Assembly (NCBI RefSeq): GCF_024622195.1
Contig: NZ_JANKBI010000004.1
Span: forward strand, 248,001 to 312,000
DNA from: Murimonas intestini
GTDB lineage: Bacteria; Bacillota; Clostridia; Lachnospirales; Lachnospiraceae
Reading direction: 5' to 3'
Length of the DNA stretch: 64,000 bases
Shown: one piece after another, positions 25,931 to 35,448 of the stretch
Layout: every line of letters starts with the position of its first letter
How positions within the stretch are numbered: position 1 is the first letter of the stretch
Position numbers and translations under genes: made by a program
Notes under the pieces: model-generated
The model's input: the letters and a program-made list of their open reading frames with translations, nothing else
Databases searched by the model: none
What the model was told of the DNA's origin: nothing

Positions 25931-27196
25931 CTATTCCCCAAAGCTAGGCTGTCTGATGTCATCAATACCCTGCAGTACATCTTCTGCACTTGAACCGCCT
26001 ACGAACATTGCCTGTATCAGATTTCCAACCTGAGTGTTATCCCAGTACAGGATTCCATCTTCAGCTGCAAGTCCTGTTCCTGTCGCATTGCCCACAACAT
26101 CTTCATAGACTGCGGGCACATTTCCCGGAATGTCTGTAAACGAACACGGACCCAGATCCAGGCGCGCATCATAATATGCTGTTAAATTTTCCGGTCTTGA
26201 TAAGAATTCAAAGTAGTCATACACTGCGTCTGATACCTCTGTATCTTTGTTTACACAACGGCCGATACCTCCCGCAGATGTACCGAAAACCTTATTGTCA
26301 TTTAAAGGTATAGGGAACATTCCCCATGAATCCTGTGTAAGCTCCGGATTAACCGCTTCCACTTCTGCCGGGAATGTAGTGTATGTCACACACATTGCAT
26401 AATCCTGAGATGCCATTTTAGCTACTGCATCTTCCCAGGTATTAGACATAAAGTCATCACCAAAGTATCCCGCTTCTTCCATTTCAGCCAGCTGGTCCAA
26501 AGCCTTTGCCAGTCCTTCCTGTCCTGCAAATACCTGGCTGTTGTCATTAAGTCCTGCGTAAAATCCCGCATTATCACTTTCTATCTGCGTTGTCAGCTCA
26601 CCCAGCCAGACCCCTAAATGCCACTGGGTAGCGCCAGGATCATAAATTGGCGTCTTTCCTATAGCAAGTATCTTGTCACATGCAGCTTTAAAGCTTTCAT
26701 AGCTGTCTGGAACCTCCGTAATTCCTGCCTCTTCAAACATTGCTTTGTTGTAAAGTATCCCCCAGCCGTCTACACTCCATGTCTGGAACTGCATCGTTTT
26801 GCCGTCATAAGAGGTGCCTTCCTTTGCCCAGTCCACATAACGGCTCACCCACTCCTGCTCTGAGAGATCCATCATGTATTTTTCCGGCTGGTATTTATTG
26901 ATCGTGGTCCCGGACCTTGTATAGAATATATCTGCTCCCTCCCCAACTGCAAGCTTTGATCCCAGGACATTCTCATACTGGTCATCCGGGCTTATCTGCC
27001 ATTCAATCTTATTGCCCGACTCCTCCTCATATTTTGCAGCCAGCTCTTTATCTATGTCTTTAACCCATCCTGTGCCTGCTGCGATTGTGATTGTTTTTCC
27101 TCCTTCTGCATGTACCTCCTCACAGTTAAAAAGTACTGTAACCATGGACAATGCCATAGCCGCTGCCATGATACCGGCTGCTTTCTTATTTCTCAT
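25931..27196 (-). CDS. Extracellular sugar-binding protein of an ABC importer
   Basis: Captures the substrate of the CUT1 importer outside the membrane. The 421 residues begin with a signal peptide (MRNKKAAGIMAAAMALSMV). The only nearby cysteine is in LFNC, a poor lipobox with Asn at -1. Cleavage by signal peptidase I at VHA-EGG is equally plausible, so lipid anchoring is uncertain. The rest is a family 1 solute-binding fold with Trp-rich ligand segments (FQTWSVDGWGILYN). The start at 27196 follows GGAGGAGG. It is divergent from yesM/yesN and is the first gene of the operon; the substrate is probably an oligosaccharide but is not readable. Confidence 0.9.
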   Translation of the reverse strand: MRNKKAAGIMAAAMALSMVTVLFNCEEVHAEGGKTITIAAGTGWVKDIDKELAAKYEEESGNKIEWQISPDDQYENVLGSKLAVGEGADIFYTRSGTTINKYQPEKYMMDLSEQEWVSRYVDWAKEGTSYDGKTMQFQTWSVDGWGILYNKAMFEEAGITEVPDSYESFKAACDKILAIGKTPIYDPGATQWHLGVWLGELTTQIESDNAGFYAGLNDNSQVFAGQEGLAKALDQLAEMEEAGYFGDDFMSNTWEDAVAKMASQDYAMCVTYTTFPAEVEAVNPELTQDSWGMFPIPLNDNKVFGTSAGGIGRCVNKDTEVSDAVYDYFEFLSRPENLTAYYDARLDLGPCSFTDIPGNVPAVYEDVVGNATGTGLAAEDGILYWDNTQVGNLIQAMFVGGSSAEDVLQGIDDIRQPSFGE

Positions 27197-27318
27197 ACCT
27201 GTTCCTCCTCCGCATTGAGTTTTATTTGATATCTTCATTATACCGATTTTTTCACAGATATCTTTAAACAAAATCGACTTTACATTGTGCATTTTTTGTG
27301 CTTAATCTGATTGCCTCC

Positions 27319-27347
27319 TTGTATCTTCTGTAATTATCGCCTATAAT
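27319..27347 (+). promoter_or_regulatory. Sigma-A promoter for yesM/yesN
   Basis: TTGTAT (27319-27324) and TATAAT (27342-27347) are separated by 17 nt. The predicted start is near 27354. An inverted repeat GTACAT-N7-ATGTAC (27357-27375) lies immediately downstream and could be an operator. Confidence 0.6.
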
Positions 27348-27395
27348 TCAAAGAAAGTACATTATGTTTATGTACGAAATTATAAAAGAGGTGTC

Positions 27396-29225
27396 ATGAT
27401 GAAGTCTCTGCATTTTAAGCTATTGTGGCGTTATGCGGCACTAATATTATCAATCATAATCATATTTATGGTTTTCTTATATTTTATCTGGGGAAATACA
27501 CTAAGGGCAAATGCTACAGGAGAGCTTCTTGCAGACTGTGATAATATATGTACCCTATTGGACACAGAGCTGGACCAGCTGGACCAGCTTTCAAAACGAA
27601 TCGTCAGTTCTAACCAGCTTCAGGCTTTGTTTGTAAAAGATATCTATTCCGATACTGCAGGTGCATATTACGGCAGGATGGCCTTTTCTGATACATTATT
27701 TGAAATTATAAGGCTGTCCTTTAATCATATGGAACTAAATATGTTCGATGTTTCAGGGAGATATGTACATGTGGGCATGACATCTTCATTTGAGAAGCGC
27801 ACAGAAAGCCCTCTGGATGTGGTTCCCTGGGGTCAGCAGGTATTGGATGCCTACGGCAAAAAAGTCATACTGCCCGCTCATTTTCCTGAATTAAATACCA
27901 CTGATGAGGCAATGATTTCTCTCTGCCGGGCCTTTTCTCCTGAAAATCCCACCAGGGAAACTGCTATCCTGGAATTACAGCTGCAGTATCCATATATCTG
28001 CCAGAGGATAGAAGATGCCATCCACAATGAAAAAGAAAAGAAAAAAATCTTTGTATATAACCAGGCGCAGGAGCTCATATATCCTTATGGAGAAACGATC
28101 CCCGAACAGACAAAGACATATATCGCAGATGTACTTACCCACCCGGAATCTTATACAGATATGCCCAGCACTGCCAGGACACTGGAAAATAAGCCTGTCC
28201 TTTTCACTCACAAGACTTCTGATTTTACAAAATGGACTGTTTTTGTAGCGGAGTCTGAAGAGGATCTGTTCTTTTCTTTCTACCAGTTCCGTACCTTGAT
28301 TATAGTAGTTACCCTTGTAGTCTTACTGCTGACTTTATTTATAACAAATCAAATAGCCACCAGCGTGTCTGCCCCTCTTCAGAAACTGGAGCAATACGCG
28401 CGCACTCTGACCCTTGATAATCTGGATACATTCGAACTGCCTGAATACAAAAACAGTTTCCGTGAATTAACTTCCCTTTATTGTTCATTCGGACAGATGA
28501 AATCAAACCTTCAGAAATCGCTGAAGGATGTGGTCTCCGCCCATACCATGGCCGTGGATGCACAGATGCTGGCGCTGCAGTCCCAGATGAATCCCCATTT
28601 TCTCTATAATACTCTGGCTTCTATCAGTATCCTGGCCGAGGAGGGGGATGATGCTAAAATCAGCCAGGTATGTGACGATCTCTCTTTACTGCTGCGCTAT
28701 ATTTCTTCCGGTTCTGCCCGAAATGTAAAGCTGGAGCAGGAAATTGAGCATACCGTCTCGTATATTAATCTGATAAAAATAAAATATGAAGAAAGGATCC
28801 AGTTCCATCTGGATATTGATTCTTCTCTGATGTCCCTGCAGGTCCCAAAACTGATCGTACAGCCTCTTGTGGAAAATTGCGTGAAATACGGTCTGGAGGT
28901 TGACCCGCCCTGGGTGATAACTATAAGCGGATATATACAAAATTCTTTCTGGATGATCCAGGTGCAGGATACAGGTTCTGGTTTTTCCCCGGAATATCTG
29001 GATGAATTTTATCAAAAAAGTGCCGGGCTCAAAGCGGATAACCCTATTTCTGACTTAAATATAAATGGCCTGGGACTGATGAACCTCTATATCCGGCTGC
29101 ATCTGCTTTATAAAGACCAGATGGTTTTCAAACTTGAGAATCCCCCTGAAGGTGGTGCGCGCGTTACCATAGGCGGGCCGCTGCCCGCGGAAACAAACAA
29201 TGGAGGTACATATCATGAAGTATGA
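27396..29225 (+). CDS. YesM-family sensor histidine kinase
   Basis: A 609-residue membrane sensor: helix 1 at about 12-32, a large extracellular sensing domain (about 33-293, Cache-like), helix 2 at about 294-314, HAMP, and a His_kinase domain with H401 in NPHFLYN, then HATPase_c (VENCVKYGLE, VQDTGSGFSP, GLGLMNLYIRL). This class senses extracellular sugars, often via a binding protein, and drives a YesN-type AraC regulator. The ribosome-binding site AGAGGTG precedes two adjacent ATG codons (27396 and 27399). It is divergent from the ABC importer, which is its likely target. Confidence 0.93.
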   Translation: MMKSLHFKLLWRYAALILSIIIIFMVFLYFIWGNTLRANATGELLADCDNICTLLDTELDQLDQLSKRIVSSNQLQALFVKDIYSDTAGAYYGRMAFSDTLFEIIRLSFNHMELNMFDVSGRYVHVGMTSSFEKRTESPLDVVPWGQQVLDAYGKKVILPAHFPELNTTDEAMISLCRAFSPENPTRETAILELQLQYPYICQRIEDAIHNEKEKKKIFVYNQAQELIYPYGETIPEQTKTYIADVLTHPESYTDMPSTARTLENKPVLFTHKTSDFTKWTVFVAESEEDLFFSFYQFRTLIIVVTLVVLLLTLFITNQIATSVSAPLQKLEQYARTLTLDNLDTFELPEYKNSFRELTSLYCSFGQMKSNLQKSLKDVVSAHTMAVDAQMLALQSQMNPHFLYNTLASISILAEEGDDAKISQVCDDLSLLLRYISSGSARNVKLEQEIEHTVSYINLIKIKYEERIQFHLDIDSSLMSLQVPKLIVQPLVENCVKYGLEVDPPWVITISGYIQNSFWMIQVQDTGSGFSPEYLDEFYQKSAGLKADNPISDLNINGLGLMNLYIRLHLLYKDQMVFKLENPPEGGARVTIGGPLPAETNNGGTYHEV

Positions 29226-30759
29226 CCCGGTCAAGGTTCTTGTGGTAGAAGACGAGATCCTTTTACTGAACAACATAAAGAAGAAGATTGCAGCTGCCTC
29301 TTCCGATTTTCAGGTTTCGGGAGATGCCTTTAATGGAAAAGAAGCGCTTGCACTTATTAAAAAAATCCATCCTGATGTTATCTTTACGGATATCCGCATG
29401 CCTGTTATGGATGGTCTTGAACTGGCAAAAACTGTTTATAACGATTACCCTGATATTTATGTTGTCATCATAAGCGGCTATGATGATTTTGATTATGCCC
29501 GCACAGCCCTGCAGTACAGGGTATATGATTATCTGCTAAAACCCCTTAAGCTTGATGCGCTAGCAGCACTGCTGAACTCCCTGGGGGCTGAGATCAGGAA
29601 GAAAAGGGATCATAAGCTTTATTCCCTTCTATACGGCCAGCTGAATAATAATCAGCTTCCTCCTTCAGACCTGCCCTTTATCCGGGAGATTGCAGAACGT
29701 AAATTTACTTGTTTTCTTGTCTGTTTCGGCAATCTCCATACTCATTGCCAGCAGTCAGCTTTACCGGATCAAAATCAGGCAGACAGTTTCAGCTGTCTTC
29801 CCTGGGAGGCCCTTTTTGCATCCGCCCCATTTGATATCTCTGATTTCTGGGTATTCCCCCAGCAGTTTGACAATATAAAATTAATCCTTACCGGGGACCT
29901 CAACTCCTCTCCCCAGGATGTTGGACTTTTTATCCAGAAGTCTCTTATCCAGCTGCTCTCAGGACCTAATGTGACCCTGGCCTGCGGCCAGTCCCAGGTA
30001 AGCTTTTCACACCTGCACAGTGAATGGGTATCATTGCGCAAACTGCTGTTTTCCTCATTAATCATTGGTTCCTCGTCACTGCTGCCAAAACCGGGGCCAT
30101 CAGCTGTCCTCCCCCCCGCTGTATTTCCTGCTGCCTCTATCAGCTATTTTTATTCTTTAATCCATACAAGCAATACGGCCGGTTTTATGAAGGCATTAAA
30201 GCCTATGTTTCAGGAGTGGGAAGAAAACAGATATCCTCAGCAGTGGATTGAAAAGATGCTGATGCAGTTGTTTACAATTTTGCAGCAGTGCCTGTACTTT
30301 TCCGACCTTGATTATGAACAGATGCAGTCTGCAGTTTATTTTAGCCTTGAGACACAGCCCACCCTGTCCGATGGAGCTGAAAGGATCATTCAGGAATTTG
30401 TATACTGGATAAAATTGAACAAATCTGTTCCAAGTGAGATTGAAACAGCCATAGAGGAAATGGACTCCTACATCAGACTCCACTATAAAGAGTCCATTAA
30501 TATAGCAGAGCTTGCTAAAAACTATCACTTTAATCATTCCTATTTAACCCGGGTCTTTAAAAAGCAGAAAGGCCAGTCTCCCCTAAAGCTGATCAATGAG
30601 CTGCGCATCCATGATGCCTGTGAATTATTGTCAGATTCCGTATTTTCAATAAAAGAGATCAGTGAGATGCTGGGATTTACCGACCAGCACTATTTCAGCC
30701 GTATATTTAAAGACTTCACAGGTCAGAATCCGAAAGAATACCGGAGTTTATTAAAATAA
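29215..30759 (+). CDS. YesN-family response regulator with AraC DNA-binding domain
   Basis: A 514-residue regulator. The receiver domain (VVEDE, phospho-acceptor D59 in FTDIRMP, Lys in LLKPLKL) is followed by a long middle region of about 270 residues, then two AraC-type helix-turn-helix motifs (INIAELAKNYHFNHSYLTRVFK and the KEISEMLGFTDQHYFSRIFKD segment) at the C-terminus. The start at 29215 follows GGAGG and overlaps yesM by 11 nt, so the two are coupled. It probably activates the divergent sugar importer. Confidence 0.93.
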   Translation: MKYDPVKVLVVEDEILLLNNIKKKIAAASSDFQVSGDAFNGKEALALIKKIHPDVIFTDIRMPVMDGLELAKTVYNDYPDIYVVIISGYDDFDYARTALQYRVYDYLLKPLKLDALAALLNSLGAEIRKKRDHKLYSLLYGQLNNNQLPPSDLPFIREIAERKFTCFLVCFGNLHTHCQQSALPDQNQADSFSCLPWEALFASAPFDISDFWVFPQQFDNIKLILTGDLNSSPQDVGLFIQKSLIQLLSGPNVTLACGQSQVSFSHLHSEWVSLRKLLFSSLIIGSSSLLPKPGPSAVLPPAVFPAASISYFYSLIHTSNTAGFMKALKPMFQEWEENRYPQQWIEKMLMQLFTILQQCLYFSDLDYEQMQSAVYFSLETQPTLSDGAERIIQEFVYWIKLNKSVPSEIETAIEEMDSYIRLHYKESINIAELAKNYHFNHSYLTRVFKKQKGQSPLKLINELRIHDACELLSDSVFSIKEISEMLGFTDQHYFSRIFKDFTGQNPKEYRSLLK

Positions 30760-30763
30760 CAGC

Positions 30764-30794
30764 AAAAGGCCCGGAAAAATATTCCGGACCTTTT
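30764..30794. terminator. Bidirectional terminator between yesN and aspA
   Basis: Arms AAAAGGCCCGGA / TCCGGACCTTTT (one mismatch) around an AT-rich loop, with A and T tracts on both sides, separate the two convergent genes. Confidence 0.75.
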
Positions 30795-30841
30795 GTCATA
30801 TTCTTTCATTATATATTGTTATATGTAGTCAGCCGCTCTGC

Positions 30842-32287
30842 TTATTTATTGCCCTTTAAAATCAGGTCTTTTCCTGAGATTCCAGGCTCTGTCATGTTAG
30901 TTGGCTCTAAGATCTTTTCCAGGTCTTCTTCCCCGAGGAGGCCTTCCTTGAGAACCAGACTTCTGACAGACGCCCCGGACTTAATTGCCGCTTTTGCCAC
31001 GGCTGCTGCTTTTTCATAGCCTACATGCGGGCAGATGGCTGTGATTGTTCCCACGCTGTTCTCTACCAGCTCACGGCAGCGGTCTTCATTTGCTGTGATT
31101 CCTGTGATACAGTTGTCTACAAAGGTCTCAACTGCATAGCCCAGTGTATCGATGGACTGGAAGAGACAGTAGAAGATGATAGGCTCGAAAGCATTCAGCT
31201 CAAGCTGTCCGGCCTCTGCAGCCATTGTAATTGTCATATCGTTTCCGATGATATTAAAGGCCACCTGGTTTACCACCTCAGGAATAACAGGATTCACCTT
31301 GCCCGGCATGATGGATGATCCGTTCTGCTTAGCAGGAAGGTTGATCTCACCGAATCCTGCCCTGGGGCCTGAGGACATAAGGCGGAGGTCATTTGATATC
31401 TTGGAGAGGGTCACTGCACATGCCTTAACAGCTCCTGACACTGCAACAAATGGATCAAGGTTCTGTGTAGAGTCAATAAGGTCATATGCCTGGATAAATC
31501 CGATTCCTGTAATCTGTGCCAGGTTTGGCACGATCCTTCTCAAATACTGCTCATCAGCGTTTAACCCTGTTCCGATGGCTGTTCCGCCCATATTTAAGGT
31601 GAGCATCTCATCCATGGCTTTGTCCATACGGTTAATATCCCTCTGGATGGCTACTGAGTAAGCCTTGAATTCCTGTCCCAGACGGATGGGAACTGCATCC
31701 TGCATCTGTGTACGTCCCATTTTGATGATATGGTCAAACTCCTGGGCTTTATCACAAAGAGCTGTGTAGAGGCGGCGCAGCTGCTTCTGGGCATGCTCGA
31801 TCAGCTTCCAGGAGGTCATCTTGCCTGCTGTGGGGATCACGTCATTTGTGGACTGTCCGCAGTTTACATGGTCATTCGGGTTAACAATAGAATAATCACC
31901 TTTTTTGCCGCCCAGGATCTCGATGGCGCGGTTTGCGATAACCTCATTGGCGTTCATGTTCAGGGATGTACCGGCTCCGCCCTGGATAGGGTCTACGATA
32001 AAGTATTCATGCAGCTTGCCTGCAAGTATCTCATCACACGCCTTTACAATAGCGTCTGCAATCTTCTTATCCAGAATGCCTACCTCACAGTTTGTAATGG
32101 CCGCAGCTTTTTTGATGTGTGCAAGACTGTTAATGATCTCCGGATGCATGGAAAGACCTGTGATCCTGAAATTTTCAGCTGCCCTCAAAGACTGTACACC
32201 GTAGTATACATCTTCCGGAACTCTCTTTTTCCCGATTGAATCATTCTCTGTACGGTATTCCATTCCATCCTTCAATAACTTTTCCAT
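30842..32287 (-). CDS. aspA: Aspartate ammonia-lyase
   Basis: Reversibly deaminates aspartate to fumarate, feeding anaerobic fumarate metabolism. The 481 residues carry the fumarase/aspartase signature SSIMPGKVNP on the flexible catalytic loop, TSLNMNANEVIANRA, and the HVNCGQSTND segment typical of aspartase rather than class II fumarase. The ATG at 32287 follows GAGGAG. It has its own promoter and is divergent from a LysR regulator that probably controls it. Confidence 0.93.
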   Translation of the reverse strand: MEKLLKDGMEYRTENDSIGKKRVPEDVYYGVQSLRAAENFRITGLSMHPEIINSLAHIKKAAAITNCEVGILDKKIADAIVKACDEILAGKLHEYFIVDPIQGGAGTSLNMNANEVIANRAIEILGGKKGDYSIVNPNDHVNCGQSTNDVIPTAGKMTSWKLIEHAQKQLRRLYTALCDKAQEFDHIIKMGRTQMQDAVPIRLGQEFKAYSVAIQRDINRMDKAMDEMLTLNMGGTAIGTGLNADEQYLRRIVPNLAQITGIGFIQAYDLIDSTQNLDPFVAVSGAVKACAVTLSKISNDLRLMSSGPRAGFGEINLPAKQNGSSIMPGKVNPVIPEVVNQVAFNIIGNDMTITMAAEAGQLELNAFEPIIFYCLFQSIDTLGYAVETFVDNCITGITANEDRCRELVENSVGTITAICPHVGYEKAAAVAKAAIKSGASVRSLVLKEGLLGEEDLEKILEPTNMTEPGISGKDLILKGNK

Positions 32288-32360
32288 TATACCTTATCTC
32301 CTCTTTTACTTTTGTTTTCCGGACCCCCGGTTCCTTATTGACATGTTTTATGTTGACATC

Positions 32361-32389
32361 ATTATATAAGAGTCTTACAATATAAGCAA
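32361..32389 (-). promoter_or_regulatory. Sigma-A promoter for aspA
   Basis: On the minus strand TTGCTT (32384-32389) and TATAAT (32361-32366) are separated by 17 nt. The predicted start is near 32354. Confidence 0.65.
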
Positions 32390-32424
32390 ATACAAAAAAT
32401 TCTATATATTATATAACCTGTATG

Positions 32425-32448
32425 TTATACCTTATCGTGCGGAGCACG
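32425..32448 (+). repeat. 24-bp leader motif, second copy
   Basis: TTATACCTTATC followed by CGTGC-GGA-GCACG, with one base different from the minus-strand copy at 18389-18412. It ends 21 nt before the LysR start codon and would form a small hairpin with a GGA loop in the leader. Confidence 0.5.
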
Positions 32449-32469
32449 AACATGAAAGCGAGGGCAAAT

Positions 32470-33426
32470 ATGAGCAATATGTTTTCTTCCATGAAGTACG
32501 TCTATGAAGTCTATAATGAAAAAAGCTTCTCCAAAGCAGCCAAAAACCTCTACATTTCACAGCCGGCTTTAAGCGCCACGGTGAAGCGTGTGGAGGAGGA
32601 GATCGGCTCCCCTTTATTTGACAGGAGCTGCAACCCCATCCGGCTGACAGACTGCGGTGAAAAGTACATAAAGGCCGTAGAACAGATCCTGAATATAGAG
32701 AATGACTTTGAGCGCTATGTATCGGATCTGAACCAGCTGGAGACTGGCTCTCTTTCCCTGGGCGGCAGCAATCTCTTCTCCTCTTATGTGCTCCCTCCCC
32801 TGATCACTGAATTTACAAGACGCTACCCCAGGATCCATGTCAGCCTTCTTGAGGAGAGCACAGGCCAGCTGGAGCAGCAGCTCCTTTTGGGAGGTCTGGA
32901 CCTTATCATAGACAATTATACCTTTGACGATTCCATCTTTGCAGGACACCTCTATAACAGGGAATACATGATCCTGGCTGTCCCAAAATGCCTGGAAATC
33001 AACCAGTCCCTAAAAAAATACCAGATAAGCGCAGAATGTGTACAATCCGGCGCCTATCTGGAAAATAAGTTTTCGCCCGTCCCCCTGGACAGCTTCAGGG
33101 ATGAGCCTTTTATATTTTTAAAATCTGAAAATGATACTGGAGAACGCGGTATGGCCCTCTGTGCCAAGCACGGTTTCCGCCCCAAAGTGATCCTTTATCT
33201 GGACCAGCTCATGACTGCCTACAATGTCACCTGCTCAGGCATGGGTATCTCTTTTATAAGTGATACCCTTATCCGGTGCGTTCTGCCCCACCCGGATGTG
33301 ATCTACTACAAGCTGGATGACCCTGAGATCATGCGCCAGGTCTGCTTTTACCGCAAACGCAGCAGATATGTCACCAGGGCCATGCAGGAATTTATCAATC
33401 TGATAGATGAATCTCAGGCTTTCTGA
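32470..33426 (+). CDS. LysR-family transcriptional regulator
   Basis: A 318-residue regulator with an N-terminal winged helix (SFSKAAKNLYISQPALSATVKRVEEEIGSPLFDRS) and a substrate-binding-like effector domain. The start at 32470 follows GCGAGGG; an in-frame codon 48 nt upstream overlaps the leader motif and lacks a site. It is divergent from aspA, the standard arrangement for a LysR regulator and its target. The effector is unknown. Confidence 0.88.
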   Translation: MSNMFSSMKYVYEVYNEKSFSKAAKNLYISQPALSATVKRVEEEIGSPLFDRSCNPIRLTDCGEKYIKAVEQILNIENDFERYVSDLNQLETGSLSLGGSNLFSSYVLPPLITEFTRRYPRIHVSLLEESTGQLEQQLLLGGLDLIIDNYTFDDSIFAGHLYNREYMILAVPKCLEINQSLKKYQISAECVQSGAYLENKFSPVPLDSFRDEPFIFLKSENDTGERGMALCAKHGFRPKVILYLDQLMTAYNVTCSGMGISFISDTLIRCVLPHPDVIYYKLDDPEIMRQVCFYRKRSRYVTRAMQEFINLIDESQAF

Positions 33427-33443
33427 CCGCCATGAACAGCGTT

Positions 33444-35423
33444 TTAAGCCTGCTCTGTCTCAAGTACGACCATCTGGTGGCACTGTACATATGGCACACA
33501 GAATTCCACTGTTCCATTGTCTCTAGTAAACGGAATCTCTTCCCCTGACACTGCTGTCACCACACGTGTGATTTTCTCAGGAACATGGATCTTTACAGGA
33601 ACATTGTACAGAGGCGGCATATCCTCTATAACTTCCACTGCTCCCCTTGTTATGGGAGATGCGTACAGAAGGCTTAAGCAGTAGCGCCCTTCTTCTGCCT
33701 GGTATCTCATGGCTGCACGGCCTGCGCTCGGCATCTTCACTTCAAATGCCTGTGCTCCGTAAAGCCTTCTGAGTGCGTTTATAAAGTACCTGCGGTGGTA
33801 TACAGAGCCATATCCCTTATAGATCTCGCCCATCTTGTGAGCCAGATACATGATGTTACCGTTCTGCACAGCTGCCGCGTGGTCATAATCAGCAGGATTG
33901 TACGGTGTGTTCTTGTGGCTGCAGTATTTCCCATATGTACGTCCGAAGTAAGGCAGCATCACATTTGCCAGTACGTCCCCTTCTTCCACCTCTACCTTTA
34001 CCGCAGGGCTGTATGCCAGGAACGGGGATCTTACCGTGCCTTCTCCCAGTTCGTCACCGATGAGGAGGTAATCCTTTTCATATCCGTAGTTTCCTTCATA
34101 GCGGATCCCTGCATCGATCTGGAATTTTCCGTCCTTTACAAGGCTCTCCCCTGTAAATAAAAGTTTTCCACCAGCCTTTAAAAATTCCTGGAGTTTTTCC
34201 ACAGCCCCATCTGATAATTCCACATAATCCGGGAGTATCACCGTATCAAATTCCTCAAAGTGGTCCTGATATACAATATCAAAATCAATCTGGCTCTCCA
34301 GGAGCATCTTTGCCGTGCCCTCATTGCTTGTATCATTCTTTGACAGATAGATGCCAAGCTTAGCTGTAGGTCTGCCGTGGAGGCTGTACTCCTCTATCTT
34401 CTGGGCATAGTTGTAGGCATATCCTATATTGCGGTATGTCTCCATATCCATCTTTCCGCTTGGATGCATCTGGTCACCGATAGAGCATCTGGCCCCGTAG
34501 GTCATCATGGATGCAACCTCGAACTTTAATGCCTCTCCCGGCTTAAATCCTCCGAATTCACCCCAGTCGGTATGGAATTTACCTGTCATGCCCAGGTAGC
34601 TCTTTCCTGTGCGCTCAAAGAATTTTGCCCTGAACGGCATCTTGTCATATCCGCCCCAGGATGTGGGAAGGTCTTCCATCTCAAAATGAGTGGAACCGTC
34701 ATGATATTCCGGCATATTAGGCTCAGCTCCGCCGCTGTTAAAGAAAATAGAAGCTTCCGGATGCTTTTTGTGAAGGATCTCCCCGCACTTTCTCATAAAG
34801 TCCTGATGCTTTATTACATAATATTTCTTTGCGTCCTCTTCATTGGAAGGATCAAGCCCCATTTCTTTCATGCCCGCAACACACTCGTCACAGTAGCATG
34901 CCTCTCTGATAAAGCAGATATCATAGAAAAGTCCGTCCACATGCTCATACCTGTCGCAGACCTCCTGTGTGATATCATAGATATGGCGGGCATAGCTGCC
35001 GTCGTTGAGGCAGAGATCTATCCAGGAGCATGCCGGCTTGGGATCATCAGGCCCGCATGAAAAATCATAATTTGACGCAGATATGCTGCCGTCCTTCTTT
35101 CTGCCACACCATTCAGGATGGTTCTCGGCATCCATGGCAGACCAGCCTGCCGTTATGTAGATCGGCGCCTTCACACCTATCTCATGAGCCGCATCCACCA
35201 TCTCGCCCAGCAGGTCAAATTTCAGCCCCGGATGCATAGTCCCTACTTTTGTAGGATAGTAGCACTGGCCATGGTGGCATTTTGCAAATACTGTGATGCT
35301 TGAGAGATTTCCTTCCTTTAATGCTGCCTGGAAATTCTCCCTGCTGAACTCTTCCCCGATGCCGTCAATGGCCGGAGATGTGTGAAAATCAAGATGTACC
35401 TGTCTTGGACTTAACTGTACCAT
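33444..35423 (-). CDS. Putative alpha-L-fucosidase, GH151/GHL6-like
   Basis: A 659-residue cytosolic glycosidase (no signal peptide). The N-terminal barrel has the hypothetical glycosyl hydrolase 6 signature: QVHLDFHTSPAI, FAKCHHGQCYYPTKVGT, HPGLKFDLLGE and AGWSAMDAENHPEW, then DGLFYDICF. A beta-galactosidase-trimerisation-like domain (about 390-600) and a C-terminal beta domain follow. From memory, this architecture is that of GH151, in which alpha-L-fucosidases have been described; its place directly after a GH29 gene supports that. The ATG at 35423 follows AGAGGTAG. The subfamily assignment is from recalled motifs and needs a profile search. Confidence 0.68.
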   Translation of the reverse strand: MVQLSPRQVHLDFHTSPAIDGIGEEFSRENFQAALKEGNLSSITVFAKCHHGQCYYPTKVGTMHPGLKFDLLGEMVDAAHEIGVKAPIYITAGWSAMDAENHPEWCGRKKDGSISASNYDFSCGPDDPKPACSWIDLCLNDGSYARHIYDITQEVCDRYEHVDGLFYDICFIREACYCDECVAGMKEMGLDPSNEEDAKKYYVIKHQDFMRKCGEILHKKHPEASIFFNSGGAEPNMPEYHDGSTHFEMEDLPTSWGGYDKMPFRAKFFERTGKSYLGMTGKFHTDWGEFGGFKPGEALKFEVASMMTYGARCSIGDQMHPSGKMDMETYRNIGYAYNYAQKIEEYSLHGRPTAKLGIYLSKNDTSNEGTAKMLLESQIDFDIVYQDHFEEFDTVILPDYVELSDGAVEKLQEFLKAGGKLLFTGESLVKDGKFQIDAGIRYEGNYGYEKDYLLIGDELGEGTVRSPFLAYSPAVKVEVEEGDVLANVMLPYFGRTYGKYCSHKNTPYNPADYDHAAAVQNGNIMYLAHKMGEIYKGYGSVYHRRYFINALRRLYGAQAFEVKMPSAGRAAMRYQAEEGRYCLSLLYASPITRGAVEVIEDMPPLYNVPVKIHVPEKITRVVTAVSGEEIPFTRDNGTVEFCVPYVQCHQMVVLETEQA

Positions 35424-35448
35424 GTTTCTACCTCTCTTCTCTTATTAG

